Assembly (NCBI GenBank): GCA_037131735.1
Contig: JBAXQM010000008.1
Span: forward strand, 32,039-96,038
Length of the DNA: 64,000 bases
Direction of reading: 5' to 3'
Origin: CAIUPE01 sp037131735
GTDB lineage: Bacteria > Pseudomonadota > Alphaproteobacteria > Rhizobiales > Beijerinckiaceae
Part shown: piece after piece, positions 35,068-43,880 of the stretch
Position numbering within the stretch: position 1 is the first letter of the stretch
Layout of the letters: every line of letters starts with the position of its first letter
Made by a program: the position numbers and the translations under genes
The notes under the pieces: generated by a model
What the model was told of the DNA's origin: nothing
Seen by the model: only the letters and a program-made list of their open reading frames with translations
Database searches by the model: none

Positions 35068-36189
35068 ATGCTTATTGGCGTTCCAAAAGAGATCAAGAAC
35101 AACGAATTCCGCGTGGGTCTGGTGCCCAATTCGGTCTCAGAGCTTATTCATGCCGGTCACAAAGTGATTGTCGAAGCCGGCGCAGGCCTCGGCGCTGGTT
35201 GTGCAGATGCGGACTATGTCGCTGCCGGTGCAACAATCGAAAAGAATGTCGAAAAGATTTTCGCCAAGGCGGACATGATCGTTAAGGTCAAGGAACCGCA
35301 GGCGGCTGAACGTGCGCGGTTGAGAAAAGGCCAGATCCTTTTCACTTATCTTCATCTTGCGCCCGATCCGGCACAAACCAAAGATCTCATCAAATCCGGT
35401 GCAACCTGCATCGCTTATGAAACGGTCACATCAGCAACGGGTGGCTTGCCGCTTTTGACGCCAATGTCAGAAGTTGCGGGTCGTCTCGCACCGCAAATGG
35501 GTGCGCATTGCCTTGAGAAGGCGCAGGGCGGTCTCGGCATTCTGCTTGGTGGCGTACCGGGCGTTCCCGCGGCCAATGTTGTTGTGCTCGGTGGCGGTGT
35601 GTCAGGAACACATGCCGCGCAGATCGCACTCGGCATGGGCGCGAATGTCACCGTTGTTGATCGCTCGGTGGATGCGTTGAAGCGCATCGCCGTGCAATTC
35701 AACGGCGCGGTGCGCACGGTTTACTCAACGCGCCAAGCGGTTGAAGAAAGCGTAAAAACCGCCGATCTCGTCATCGGATGCGTGTTGATCCCTGGTGCGG
35801 CAGCACCGAAGCTCATCACAAAGAAAATGCTGAAGACGATGAAGCAAGGCTCGGTAATCGTTGACGTGGCGATTGACCAAGGCGGTTGCTGCGAAACATC
35901 AAAGGCGACAACACACGCCAACCCGACTTATGTTGTCGATGGCGTGATCCATTATTGCGTTGCCAATATGCCGGGTGCGGTTGCACGCACCTCCACATTC
36001 GCACTTAATAATGGCACATTGCCCTTCGCGCTGGCGCTTGCCAACAAAGGTTGGAAAAAAGCGCTCATCGACGATCCGCATCTGCGCAATGGTCTCAATG
36101 TCCATGAAGGTCACGTGACCTGCGAGCCTGTCGCGAAAGCTTTGAAGCTTCCTTATGTGAGCGCTGAAAGCATTCTCGGTATCAAGTAA
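35068..36189 (+). CDS. ald: Alanine dehydrogenase
   Basis: NAD-dependent enzyme interconverting L-alanine and pyruvate plus ammonia. It begins LIGVPKEIKNNEFRVGLVP, the family signature, with the nucleotide-binding VVVLGGGVSGTHAAQIALGMGANVTVVDR around residue 170. A catalytic-site block TYLHLAPDP follows KVKEPQ. The 373 residues are normal. I chose the ATG preceded by GGGAGG; the frame is open 23 codons upstream. Divergent from an Lrp-type regulator; a strong terminator follows. Confidence 0.97.
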   Translation: MLIGVPKEIKNNEFRVGLVPNSVSELIHAGHKVIVEAGAGLGAGCADADYVAAGATIEKNVEKIFAKADMIVKVKEPQAAERARLRKGQILFTYLHLAPDPAQTKDLIKSGATCIAYETVTSATGGLPLLTPMSEVAGRLAPQMGAHCLEKAQGGLGILLGGVPGVPAANVVVLGGGVSGTHAAQIALGMGANVTVVDRSVDALKRIAVQFNGAVRTVYSTRQAVEESVKTADLVIGCVLIPGAAAPKLITKKMLKTMKQGSVIVDVAIDQGGCCETSKATTHANPTYVVDGVIHYCVANMPGAVARTSTFALNNGTLPFALALANKGWKKALIDDPHLRNGLNVHEGHVTCEPVAKALKLPYVSAESILGIK

Positions 36190-36253
36190 ACTTGCGCTCA
36201 TAGGCGCGCAAAGAATAAAGCGCACGTTTACGACATTAAAACATCGTCCCAAG

Positions 36254-36283
36254 CTCCCCCCTCGTAAGAGTGGGGAGTTTTTT
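36254..36283 (+). terminator. Rho-independent terminator of ald
   Basis: Stem CTCCCC-C-CTC / GAG-T-GGGGAG with a GTAA loop and one C-T mismatch, followed by six T. It lies about 65 bases after the ald stop, ahead of the converging dihydroorotase gene. Confidence 0.85.
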
Positions 36284-36330
36284 ATTTAAGTGGGATTATT
36301 TTTTGAAGCGATACACGAACCAAAAATCAT

Positions 36331-37668
36331 TTATTGTTTCGGCAATGTGTCGTGAAACCGCACAGCCTCCCCACGCGCAGGCGCAACGAGATCACCGTCC
36401 CACATCACACGATGCCCACGCACAATTGTGCCTACAGGCCATCCCGTAACGCTTACGCCATCATAAGGCGTCCAACCGCATTTCGACCGGATCCATTGAT
36501 CACTTATCGTGGCCTGTCGTTTCAAATCGACAATGGTGAAATCAGCGTCATAGCCTGCAGCAATACGCCCCTTGCCCGCAATACCGAATAAACGCATCGG
36601 GCCCGCACTCGTCATATCGACAAAACGCTCGAGCGTGAGACGTCCCGCATTCACATGATCAAGCATCATCGGCACGAGCGTTTGAACGCCGGTCATGCCG
36701 GAGGGTGAATTTGGATAGAGTTTTGATTTCTCTTCGCGTGTATGCGGCGCGTGATCAGAGCCCAGAATATCGGCCGTGCCATTGGCAACACCACGCCACA
36801 ACGCCTCGCGCACCGCTTTTCCGCGCACCGGCGGATTCATCTGCACGAGTGTTCCCAAGCGATGATAGGCTTCATCGCCATCAAGCGTGAGATGATGCGG
36901 CGTTACCTCGCAGCTCGCAACATCTTTATGATGGCGCAAATATTCAATCTCTTCTGCCGTTGAAATATGAAGCACATGGATGCGCGCCCCGGCATCTGTT
37001 GCGATACGCACAAGACGTTCCGTGCATCGCATCGCCACTTCAGGCGAACGCCACACCGGATGCGATGAGGGATCACCGTCAACACGAAGATTTTTCCGCT
37101 CACGCAACATCATTTCATCTTCGGAATGAAAAGCGGCACGACGTCGTGTGTTTTTTAAGATCGCTGCTACGCCTTCATCATCCTCAACAAGAAGCGATCC
37201 CGTTGATGAGCCCATGAAAACTTTAATACCCGCGGCACCGGGCAAGGCTTCAAGCTCTGTGACATGACGCGCGTTCTGATGCGTGCCGCCGACCCAAAAG
37301 GCAAAATCGCAATGCATGCGGTGAGTGCCGCGTTTCACTTTGTCAGCAAGCGCAGCCTCATCCGTTGTTTGCGGATCCGTGTTGGGCATTTCGAAGACCG
37401 CTGTCACGCCGCCCATCACCGCGGCGAGCGAGCCCGATTCGAGATCTTCCTTATGCGTGAGACCCGGCTCGCGGAAATGCACCTGCGTATCGATCACGCC
37501 GGGCAAAATATGAAGGCCCGCGCAATCGATCGTTTCACCGGCGCTTGCCGGATCAAATTGACCGAGCGCCACGACACGGCCTTGTTTGACGCCGATATCG
37601 GCCGAAATCCGGCCATCTTGATTGACGACCGTGCCGCCCTTGAACAGTGTATCGAATGTTTCGGCCAT
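36331..37668 (-). CDS. Dihydroorotase-family amidohydrolase
   Basis: Metal-dependent amidohydrolase of the class I dihydroorotase type, 445 residues, annotated in relatives as a pyrimidine-synthesis enzyme (carbamoyl-aspartate to dihydroorotate). Visible elements are GVIDTQVHFREPGLTHKEDL, GIKVFMGSSTGSLL with the lysine that could be carboxylated, AAFHSEDEMM, HVLHISTAEE and ILGSDHAPHTREEK with the catalytic aspartate. The usual first metal ligand of H-x-H is Gln62 here (Q-V-H). No other pyr gene is nearby, so the exact substrate remains open. Confidence 0.87.
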   Translation of the reverse strand: MAETFDTLFKGGTVVNQDGRISADIGVKQGRVVALGQFDPASAGETIDCAGLHILPGVIDTQVHFREPGLTHKEDLESGSLAAVMGGVTAVFEMPNTDPQTTDEAALADKVKRGTHRMHCDFAFWVGGTHQNARHVTELEALPGAAGIKVFMGSSTGSLLVEDDEGVAAILKNTRRRAAFHSEDEMMLRERKNLRVDGDPSSHPVWRSPEVAMRCTERLVRIATDAGARIHVLHISTAEEIEYLRHHKDVASCEVTPHHLTLDGDEAYHRLGTLVQMNPPVRGKAVREALWRGVANGTADILGSDHAPHTREEKSKLYPNSPSGMTGVQTLVPMMLDHVNAGRLTLERFVDMTSAGPMRLFGIAGKGRIAAGYDADFTIVDLKRQATISDQWIRSKCGWTPYDGVSVTGWPVGTIVRGHRVMWDGDLVAPARGEAVRFHDTLPKQ

Positions 37669-37757
37669 GGTGTCGCACTCCGAACCGGCAGGAACTACTT
37701 GAGATGAAGATCGTCCCGTCCTACCTAACGGAGGCGGACGGTTCCGGAAAGTGGGGA

Positions 37758-38627
37758 ATGATGGGCTTTTGTGTATTACCCGATCGCGCTGTGCTTGGCA
37801 TCAGAGGCGGCGATGCGGGGGCCTTTCTCGACAACCTCGTCACCGTCAATGTGAGCGCACTGTCGCTTCATGGCGCACGATTCGGAGCGCTTTTAACCCC
37901 TCAAGGGAAAATCATTGTCGATTTTTTTATCATCCGCATCGAAGACGGATTTTTAATCGACTGCCCGCATGCGCTTGCCACTGATTTACTCAAAAAACTA
38001 ACCCTCTATCGTTTGCGGGCGCAAATCGCACTTACAGACGAGACTGATCAATGGACTGTTATCGCGGGATGGAATGACACGACGCCACCTGCAGGTATCA
38101 TTTTCACCGACCCACGTTTAGCGGCGCTCGGGTGGCGCGCGCTTATTGCTCTTGACGAAAACATTCAGGCGTCGGCTCCACTCGCGGATTACGACGCGCA
38201 TCGGATCGGCTGCGGTGTGCCAATGGGCGGACGCGATTTTATCTATGGCGATACATTCCCTCATGAAAGTTTGATGGATTGTTTGAACGGGATCGATTTT
38301 AAAAAAGGCTGCTATGTCGGCCAAGAAGTCGTCTCGCGCATGGAACATCGCTCCACCGCCCGCACGCGTTGTGTCCCTGTAACATTTGTCGATGGCATCT
38401 CACCGCCGGAAGGTTGCGAGGCTTTTGCGGGTGAGCGAGTGATCGGCATGATCGGTTCGGTGGCTTCAGGAGGTCATGCTCTCGCGCGCTTGCGGCTTGA
38501 CCGCGTTGCCGATGCTCAAAAAGACGGGGAAGCCCTTAATGCAGGCGGGCTTGCGTTTCATGTTGAGGCGCGTGACTTCATGACATTCACAATCAACGAC
38601 CCGAACGAGACTATGACACATGGCTGA
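37758..38627 (+). CDS. ygfZ: Folate-binding YgfZ/GcvT-like protein
   Basis: Member of the YgfZ family, which uses tetrahydrofolate to help assemble or repair Fe-S enzymes. The signature KGCYVGQEVVSRMEHR with its conserved cysteine is near residue 182. The N-terminal part FCVLPDRAVLGIRGGDAGAFLDNLVTVNV matches the family. The start is uncertain: two adjacent ATGs follow GGAAAGTGGGGA, while an ATG at 37704 would add 18 residues. It heads a compact operon with tag, an HD hydrolase, a phosphatase and nadQ; it overlaps tag by eight bases. Confidence 0.92.
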   Translation: MMGFCVLPDRAVLGIRGGDAGAFLDNLVTVNVSALSLHGARFGALLTPQGKIIVDFFIIRIEDGFLIDCPHALATDLLKKLTLYRLRAQIALTDETDQWTVIAGWNDTTPPAGIIFTDPRLAALGWRALIALDENIQASAPLADYDAHRIGCGVPMGGRDFIYGDTFPHESLMDCLNGIDFKKGCYVGQEVVSRMEHRSTARTRCVPVTFVDGISPPEGCEAFAGERVIGMIGSVASGGHALARLRLDRVADAQKDGEALNAGGLAFHVEARDFMTFTINDPNETMTHG

Positions 38628-39237
38628 GAGAGAAACCCGAGTCCTGACGCATGACGATGGTAAAAAGCGTTGTCCTTGGCCAGGACTTGACCCGCTCTAT
38701 GTTGCCTATCACGACGAAGAATGGGGCGTTCCAGAATATGATGACCGCGCTTTATTTGAAAAACTGATCCTCGACGGATTTCAGGCCGGACTGAGCTGGA
38801 TCACCATTTTGCGCAAGCGCGAAAATTTCCGCAAAGCCTTTGATAATTTCGATCCGGAAAAAATTGCACGCTATACGCCCAAGAAAGTCGAAACCCTTCT
38901 GAAGAATGAAGGCATCATTCGTCATCGCGGTAAAATTGAAGGCACGATAGCGAGCGCCAAGCTTTATCTTGAAATACAAGAGCGCGGCAGCTTTTCCGAT
39001 TATATCTGGGGCTTCACCGATGGTCGCGTTGTATCGAAAAAGCCCAAGCGCATGACAGATATCCCGACCGAATCGATCCAATCGCAAAAATTATCGAAAG
39101 ACTTGAAAAAGCGCGGGTTCAAATTTTGTGGACCGACAATTGTTTATGCCTTCATGCAGGCAACCGGCATTGTGAATGATCATCTTGTCGAGTGCTTCCG
39201 CCATGAAGAAGTCAAAAATCTGGAGCGGACGCGGTAA
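38620..39237 (+). CDS. tag: DNA-3-methyladenine glycosylase I
   Basis: Removes 3-methyladenine from alkylated DNA. It has the family blocks KKRCPWPGLDPLYVAYHDEEWGVP, QAGLSWITILRKRENFRKAF and FCGPTIVYAFMQATGIVNDH. Zinc ligands fit the first cysteine and histidine (RCPWP, AYHDEEW) and the C-terminal H-x3-C in NDHLVEC. The catalytic Glu38 of E. coli Tag is replaced by Asp (LDGF in place of LEGQ), a conservative change. The 205 residues are complete. Overlaps both neighbours in the operon. Confidence 0.95.
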   Translation: MAERETRVLTHDDGKKRCPWPGLDPLYVAYHDEEWGVPEYDDRALFEKLILDGFQAGLSWITILRKRENFRKAFDNFDPEKIARYTPKKVETLLKNEGIIRHRGKIEGTIASAKLYLEIQERGSFSDYIWGFTDGRVVSKKPKRMTDIPTESIQSQKLSKDLKKRGFKFCGPTIVYAFMQATGIVNDHLVECFRHEEVKNLERTR

Positions 39238-39836
39238 TGAGCGTGAGTGCGTCACCTCCGCGCGCTTGGCAATTGATGCTGTCCGGACGCCGGCTTGATC
39301 TACTCAATCCACAATCCGAGGACATTGAGGCGGATGATATTGCACTGGGTCTTTCGCGTGTAGCGCGGTGGAATGGACAGACCAAAGGTGCATACTCATT
39401 TTCAGTGGCGCAGCATTCACTCCTCGTTGAATCGATTTTTAGTTCCCTCAATCCTCAGGCGCATCAAAAAGACAAGCTCGCGGCATTGTTGCATGACGCG
39501 CCCGAATATGTTGTGGGCGATATGATTTCACCATTTAAAGCCGTAATCGGCGCCGATTATAAAGCCGTCGAAAAACGCTTGCTCGGCGCGATTCATAAAC
39601 GGTTTAACATTCCTGCCGAAACGCCCTCGGCGTTGATATCTGAAATTAAAAATGCCGATGGCATCGCAGCCTATCATGAAGCTGTCACTTTGGCGGGTTT
39701 TGATGAGCAAGATGCGCTTAAAATTTTTAACGTGCCACCACGGGGCCTTTCAATTCAGAAAGAGTTTTTGGACCCGATGCCTGCCGAGAAAGCCAAGGCC
39801 GTGTTTCTTGATCGCTTATCACGTCTGCTCGGATAA
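39237..39836 (+). CDS. HD-domain hydrolase (YfbR-like)
   Basis: 199-residue HD-superfamily metal phosphohydrolase. After RAWQLMLSGRRLDLLNP, typical of this subgroup, come the metal-binding residues in SVAQHSLLVE and LAALLHDAPEYVVGDMISPFK (His-Asp pair) and a further conserved Asp in NADGIAAYHEAVTL. E. coli YfbR is a deoxyribonucleoside 5'-monophosphatase, so nucleotide turnover is the best guess. The ATG overlaps the tag stop by one base. Confidence 0.88.
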   Translation: MSVSASPPRAWQLMLSGRRLDLLNPQSEDIEADDIALGLSRVARWNGQTKGAYSFSVAQHSLLVESIFSSLNPQAHQKDKLAALLHDAPEYVVGDMISPFKAVIGADYKAVEKRLLGAIHKRFNIPAETPSALISEIKNADGIAAYHEAVTLAGFDEQDALKIFNVPPRGLSIQKEFLDPMPAEKAKAVFLDRLSRLLG

Positions 39837-39865
39837 GAGTTTAAAAGTCTAAAGGTTGTATCTTA

Positions 39866-40378
39866 ATGCCAAAACTTCATGTGTGCTCACTTTCGCGGCT
39901 CGAGGAAACAGTCCAAAAGACGGGCGCGCGCCATGTCGTTACTCTGCTGAGCGATTCCTCTGGTGTCATACGCCCTGAAGGTATTAGCGAAGAGCAGCAT
40001 TTGCGCTTAATCGCGAGCGATATCACCGAACCGCTTGACGGCCATATTCTTCCCGGCACGGCGCATGTTGAAAAACTAATCGGTTTTGTCAAAGCATGGG
40101 ATCGACAAGCACCGCTTGTCATTCATTGTTGGGCTGGTATCAGCCGCTCAACCGCTGCCGCCTATATTGCAGCAAGCATTCTCAATCCCTCACTGGATGA
40201 AGAGGATCTTGCGACGCGTTTAAGGGCCGCCGCGCCAAGTGCCACGCCTAATCCGCGCTTGATTGCGCTCGCTGACTCCTTACTCAATCGCGACGGACGC
40301 ATGAAAAAGGCGATTGCCGCTATTGGTCGCGGTGCCGATGCATTTGAAGGCACGCCTTTTGAACTCGTCTATAATTGA
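39866..40378 (+). CDS. Protein tyrosine/dual-specificity phosphatase-like protein
   Basis: 170-residue phosphatase of the cysteine-based type. The P-loop HCWAGISRS (His87, Cys88, Arg94) matches HCxxGxxR[S/T]. No signal peptide is visible, so it is cytoplasmic. It resembles the small tyrosine-phosphatase-like proteins common in Hyphomicrobiales, whose substrate is unknown. It is the fourth gene of the ygfZ operon, 29 bases after the HD gene and three bases before nadQ. Confidence 0.86.
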   Translation: MPKLHVCSLSRLEETVQKTGARHVVTLLSDSSGVIRPEGISEEQHLRLIASDITEPLDGHILPGTAHVEKLIGFVKAWDRQAPLVIHCWAGISRSTAAAYIAASILNPSLDEEDLATRLRAAAPSATPNPRLIALADSLLNRDGRMKKAIAAIGRGADAFEGTPFELVYN

Positions 40379-40381
40379 TCA

Positions 40382-41365
40382 ATGATGACAAACCGTCACC
40401 CGGAAACACCGATTGAGATTGGTCTTGCGGCGGCCGTGGTTGCGGTGGCGCGTGGTCAACCGCAAATTCTTGTGGCGCAGTCTGATCGCGATGGTGATGG
40501 CTTGCCTTATGGCCGTTTCGATCCGCTCGCGCACCGCACACTTGAAATTGCGCTGCGTGATTTCGTGACGGCACAAGCGGGCCTCTCGCTCGGCTATGTC
40601 GAACAGCTTTATACATTTGCTGATCGCGGCCGTCACACACGTCCTGATGATCGTGCACCGCATGTCGTATCCATCGGTTATCTTGCACTGACGCGTATCG
40701 CTTCGCATGGCGATGACGGCGCTGATCCGGCAGCCTTCAAGCCTTGGTATTCTTATTTTCCGTGGGAAGATTGGCGCGAGGGACGTCCCGCTATTCTTGA
40801 TCGTGAAATCGTGCCTCGTCTTTCAGCATGGGCTTCCGATCAAGAAGCGGAGCGCGCTGACCCGCATCACCGCGCGCTCTCGCGCTTTGAACGATTTAGA
40901 CTCGCTTTCGGCATTGATCCTTCACCTTGGGATGAAGAAAAAGTTCTTGATCGTTATGAATTGCTTTATGAGGCGGGTCTTGTCTTTGAGGCGATCCGCG
41001 ATGGGCGCCCCGGCGATCTTGATGAAAAAACAGCGCGCCGATTTGGTTTGCCGATGCGCCATGATCATCGTCGCATATTAGCCACGGCGATGGGGCGCTT
41101 ACGCGCCAAACTCAAATATCGCCCGGTTGTGTTTGAATTGATGGCTCCGGATTTTACACTGACATCGTTACAGCAAACGCTTGAATCAATTTCGGGCCGT
41201 CACGTGCATAAACAAAATTTCAGACGGCTTGTGGAAACAACCGCATTGGTTGAACCGACCGGCCAACAAACGACAACGCGCGGAAGACCGGCAGCATTAT
41301 TTCGGTTCCGTCGTAACGTACTTCAAGAGCGGCCTTCACCCGGTTTACGCGTGGGTGTGAAGTAA
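40382..41365 (+). CDS. nadQ: Nudix-related NAD biosynthesis repressor, NadQ type (COG4111)
   Basis: 327-residue protein with an N-terminal Nudix-like domain (about residues 10-150) and a C-terminal winged helix (about 245-315: VFELMAPDFTLTSLQQTLESI, NFRRLVETTALVEPTG and TRGRPAALFRFRR), the layout of NrtR and NadQ regulators. The catalytic Nudix box is lost: where REUxEE is expected the sequence reads RDFVTA, so it should bind rather than hydrolyse a nucleotide. NadQ proteins are known from comparative genomics as regulators of nadABC in alphaproteobacteria. Palindromic sites upstream of nadA at 16.2-16.3 kb are the likely targets. It is the last gene of its operon. Confidence 0.85.
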   Translation: MMTNRHPETPIEIGLAAAVVAVARGQPQILVAQSDRDGDGLPYGRFDPLAHRTLEIALRDFVTAQAGLSLGYVEQLYTFADRGRHTRPDDRAPHVVSIGYLALTRIASHGDDGADPAAFKPWYSYFPWEDWREGRPAILDREIVPRLSAWASDQEAERADPHHRALSRFERFRLAFGIDPSPWDEEKVLDRYELLYEAGLVFEAIRDGRPGDLDEKTARRFGLPMRHDHRRILATAMGRLRAKLKYRPVVFELMAPDFTLTSLQQTLESISGRHVHKQNFRRLVETTALVEPTGQQTTTRGRPAALFRFRRNVLQERPSPGLRVGVK

Positions 41366-41394
41366 AAAGCCGCGTTGCGTCTAAAAAGCTGAAC

Positions 41395-41829
41395 TCAGCC
41401 CCGCATCATCGCCACTGCTTTGTCGAGGATGATATTCAAACCTTTGGTTGTCGCTATGCCCCCAAGCGCTTGAGGATCAACCCACATCACATGGGGCGCT
41501 TCAGGGCCTGTCGTTGCTTCCCCACTGACCCATTCGCCAACAAACGCGTTCACGACGAAATGCCGCTTCACTTTATCATCCGCATCACGCTCGATAAATT
41601 CGGCATGATCAATGAAGCCAATGATGCGCGCTTGAACGCTTACTTCTTCCTGTAATTCGCGCAACGCCGCTTCTTGCAAAGTTTCGCCGACTTCAACAAG
41701 ACCGCCCGGCAAAGAGAAAACAGGGTTTGATGCCGTCTCTTTCCGTGCCGCGAGCAAGACTTTTCCATCACGAAACACGGCAATCGAGGCCGCAATAATC
41801 GGTCGGTTGGGATAGAGGCGATCACTCAT
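41395..41829 (-). CDS. Nudix hydrolase
   Basis: 144-residue Nudix protein with an almost canonical box, GGLVEVGETLQEAALRELQEEVSV (Ser in place of the usual Gly near its end), so metal-dependent cleavage of a nucleoside diphosphate derivative is expected. Substrate unknown; ADP-ribose or (d)NTP cleaners are the common options in this size class. It is the last gene of a leftward unit with the SDR gene 12 bases upstream and pdxH before that. Confidence 0.9.
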   Translation of the reverse strand: MSDRLYPNRPIIAASIAVFRDGKVLLAARKETASNPVFSLPGGLVEVGETLQEAALRELQEEVSVQARIIGFIDHAEFIERDADDKVKRHFVVNAFVGEWVSGEATTGPEAPHVMWVDPQALGGIATTKGLNIILDKAVAMMRG

Positions 41830-41841
41830 GACGCAAAAAAC

Positions 41842-42594
41842 TCAAACGTGTTGACCGCCATTGATATGGATTTCCGCACCATTCACATAAGAGGACTGAT
41901 CGGTGCACAAGAAATAAATCGCCTTCGCCACTTCCTCAGGCGTACCGAGACGGCGCATCGGAATCTGCGCCACAATTTTATCGGTGCCGGGCGAGAGAAT
42001 AGACGTATCGATTTCACCGGGCGAGATTGAATTCACACGCACGCCGAGCGGACCGTAGTCGGACGCCATCTCGCGCGTTAGACCTGCAAGCGCGGCTTTC
42101 GATGTTGCATAAGCGGCGCCCGCAAAAGGATGAACACGCGATCCGGCAATAGATGTGACATTCACAATCGAGCCTTTCGCTTTTTTGAGTTCATCGATCA
42201 AACCTTGCGCCAACATGACGGGCGCAAAGAAATTCACCTGAAACACCGTGCTCCACGTATCGTACTCGGTATTGATTGCACCGAGTCGTGATCCGCCTTC
42301 GCCTTTCGGAGAAATCGCCGCATTGTTCACGAGCGCATCAAGACGCCCATCTTCAAGACGACGCTTGATTTCAGCGATCGCTTCAAATGTGTTTTGCGGA
42401 TTGGCGAGATCGACCTGAATATGATCTTGCGCGCCCATTTCCCACGGGCAATTTTCAGGAAACGCTTGGCGCGAACAGCTAATCACACGCCATCCCGCTG
42501 CGGAGAAACGCTTCACGGTCGCATGACCGATGCCGCGACTGGCTCCGGTGAGGAGCATCGTGCGGCGCGGGGCGTTTTCGCCGGTCTGTGTCAT
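41842..42594 (-). CDS. Short-chain dehydrogenase/reductase
   Basis: 250-residue classical SDR oxidoreductase. The cofactor-binding TGASRGIGHATVKRF is at the N-terminus, NNAAISPKG is the structural motif, and the catalytic triad is Ser (NVTSIAGS), Tyr and Lys in YATSKAAL. It ends VNGAEIHINGGQHV, typical of the 3-oxoacyl-ACP-reductase-like subgroup. The start chosen follows AAGGAAAA. Substrate unknown. Co-directional with pdxH and the Nudix gene. Confidence 0.93.
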   Translation of the reverse strand: MTQTGENAPRRTMLLTGASRGIGHATVKRFSAAGWRVISCSRQAFPENCPWEMGAQDHIQVDLANPQNTFEAIAEIKRRLEDGRLDALVNNAAISPKGEGGSRLGAINTEYDTWSTVFQVNFFAPVMLAQGLIDELKKAKGSIVNVTSIAGSRVHPFAGAAYATSKAALAGLTREMASDYGPLGVRVNSISPGEIDTSILSPGTDKIVAQIPMRRLGTPEEVAKAIYFLCTDQSSYVNGAEIHINGGQHV

Positions 42595-42642
42595 AGGGTT
42601 TTCCTTCATACGCAAAAACAAAAACAGGGAGTGAGAATAGAC

Positions 42643-43257
42643 TTACGGGTAGAGACGCGCCTTGCTCCATCCGCCTTCCGGTGTAGAGCGGCGGAATACA
42701 ACGCGGTCATGCAGGCGAAACGGTTTGTCTTGCCAAAATTCGATTTCGACCGGGCGGATGCGGAAGCCGGTCCAATGCGGCGGACGCGGCACATCTCCTA
42801 TCGCATATTTCGTGGCATTGGTCGCAACCGCTTTCTCGAGCGCGAAACGGCTCTCGAGTGGACGCGATTGTTGGCTCGCCCAAGCGCCAATTCTGCTGTC
42901 GCGCGGGCGAGAGCGGAAATACTCGTCCGCCTCAGCCTCACTCACCGTCTCTACCGGTCCGCGTACGCGCACCTGCCGCCTGAGGCTCTTCCAATGGAGA
43001 ACAAGGGCCGCCTTTTTGCCACTGAGCAATTCGCGCCCCTTGGCTGATTCGGTGTTTGTATAGAACACGAAGCCCGCCTCATCCCAGCCTTTCATCAAGA
43101 CCATGCGCACATTCGGCAAACCGTCTGGATCGACGGTTGCGAGCGCCATGGCATTGGGATCATTGGGTTCTGAGGCTGTGGCGTCAGAAAACCAGTGCGA
43201 AAACAGAGCAAAAGGCTCTGCCGCTTCGGTAAAGTCACCATCCGTTAAACTTTTCAC
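42643..43257 (-). CDS. pdxH: Pyridoxamine 5'-phosphate oxidase
   Basis: FMN enzyme that oxidises pyridoxamine or pyridoxine phosphate to pyridoxal phosphate. It carries EPNDPNAMALATVDPDGLPNVRMVLMKG, FYTNTESAKGRELL and the closing RIRPVEIEFWQDKPFRLHDRVVFRR. I prefer a GTG start (204 residues), ten bases after GGAG, because the sequence upstream of KSLTDGDF lacks family similarity; an ATG 60 bases earlier is possible. Divergent from the lipoprotein gene. Confidence 0.93.
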   Translation of the reverse strand: MKSLTDGDFTEAAEPFALFSHWFSDATASEPNDPNAMALATVDPDGLPNVRMVLMKGWDEAGFVFYTNTESAKGRELLSGKKAALVLHWKSLRRQVRVRGPVETVSEAEADEYFRSRPRDSRIGAWASQQSRPLESRFALEKAVATNATKYAIGDVPRPPHWTGFRIRPVEIEFWQDKPFRLHDRVVFRRSTPEGGWSKARLYP

Positions 43258-43316
43258 GATTCTAATGCTCCGGCGTGGCCAGAAGGTCGCATAGGACATA
43301 CGGCGTAACCCTGCCA

Positions 43317-43775
43317 ATGGTTTTTCTGAATTATGCCCGCCGGAGCCTCCGGCCTCTCGGCCAACTTCTGGCCGCCTCGACGCTGCTCGCGCTTGGCGCG
43401 TGCGGCTCGACTTTGCCTATCTTCTCGGAATTCATGCCTGATCGCGGGCCGCTCTACACAAGCACCATCCGCTCGGATGCCACAGCGCTCTCCCCTGGGT
43501 TGACCGCCAGCGACTGGAATGAAGCCGCCTCGGCGCTTGCCACGGCACTCGGGCCCGACAATGCGGGTACATCCGTACTCTGGAGCAGCAAAAGCGGCAC
43601 CAAAGGCTCTTTCCGCGCGCTGGGCATCGCCTTTATGCGTGAGGGCGACCTTTGCCGCGCCTTTGAGGCCGAAGTGAAAACAGCCGGCAAAGAGCCGCAA
43701 ACGACCAGCGGCACCGCCTGCCGGTCCATGGCGGGCGCCTGGCATATCGTTGACACGGCCTCGCAAAAAAGCTGA
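43317..43775 (+). CDS. Small outer-membrane-type lipoprotein, RT0821/Lpp0805-like surface protein
   Basis: 152-residue protein with a lipobox LALGAC-G and lipid-modified Cys29 after a short hydrophobic segment, so it should be a lipoprotein. The mature part has LSADDW-like ASDWNEAASALATALGP, GSFRALGIAF, CRAFEAEV and a C-terminal W, which resembles the RT0821/Lpp0805 surface-antigen family common in Hyphomicrobiales upstream of dnaJ. Function unknown. The ATG overlaps the pdxH leader region on the other strand. Confidence 0.8.
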   Translation: MVFLNYARRSLRPLGQLLAASTLLALGACGSTLPIFSEFMPDRGPLYTSTIRSDATALSPGLTASDWNEAASALATALGPDNAGTSVLWSSKSGTKGSFRALGIAFMREGDLCRAFEAEVKTAGKEPQTTSGTACRSMAGAWHIVDTASQKS

Positions 43776-43880
43776 CTTCGTTAAACCCTCGCATTGCGTA
43801 GAGCGGAAGCGGCCCTTAAATAAGGTTCAAATCTAATTCTTTCCGGTTTTCACGGAAATGAATGAGTCAGGACCTGCTTC

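Noticed and set aside
43818..43850. GGTTCAAATC-like sequence suggesting a tRNA T-loop
   Set aside because: No acceptor stem, anticodon arm or D-loop can be drawn around it.
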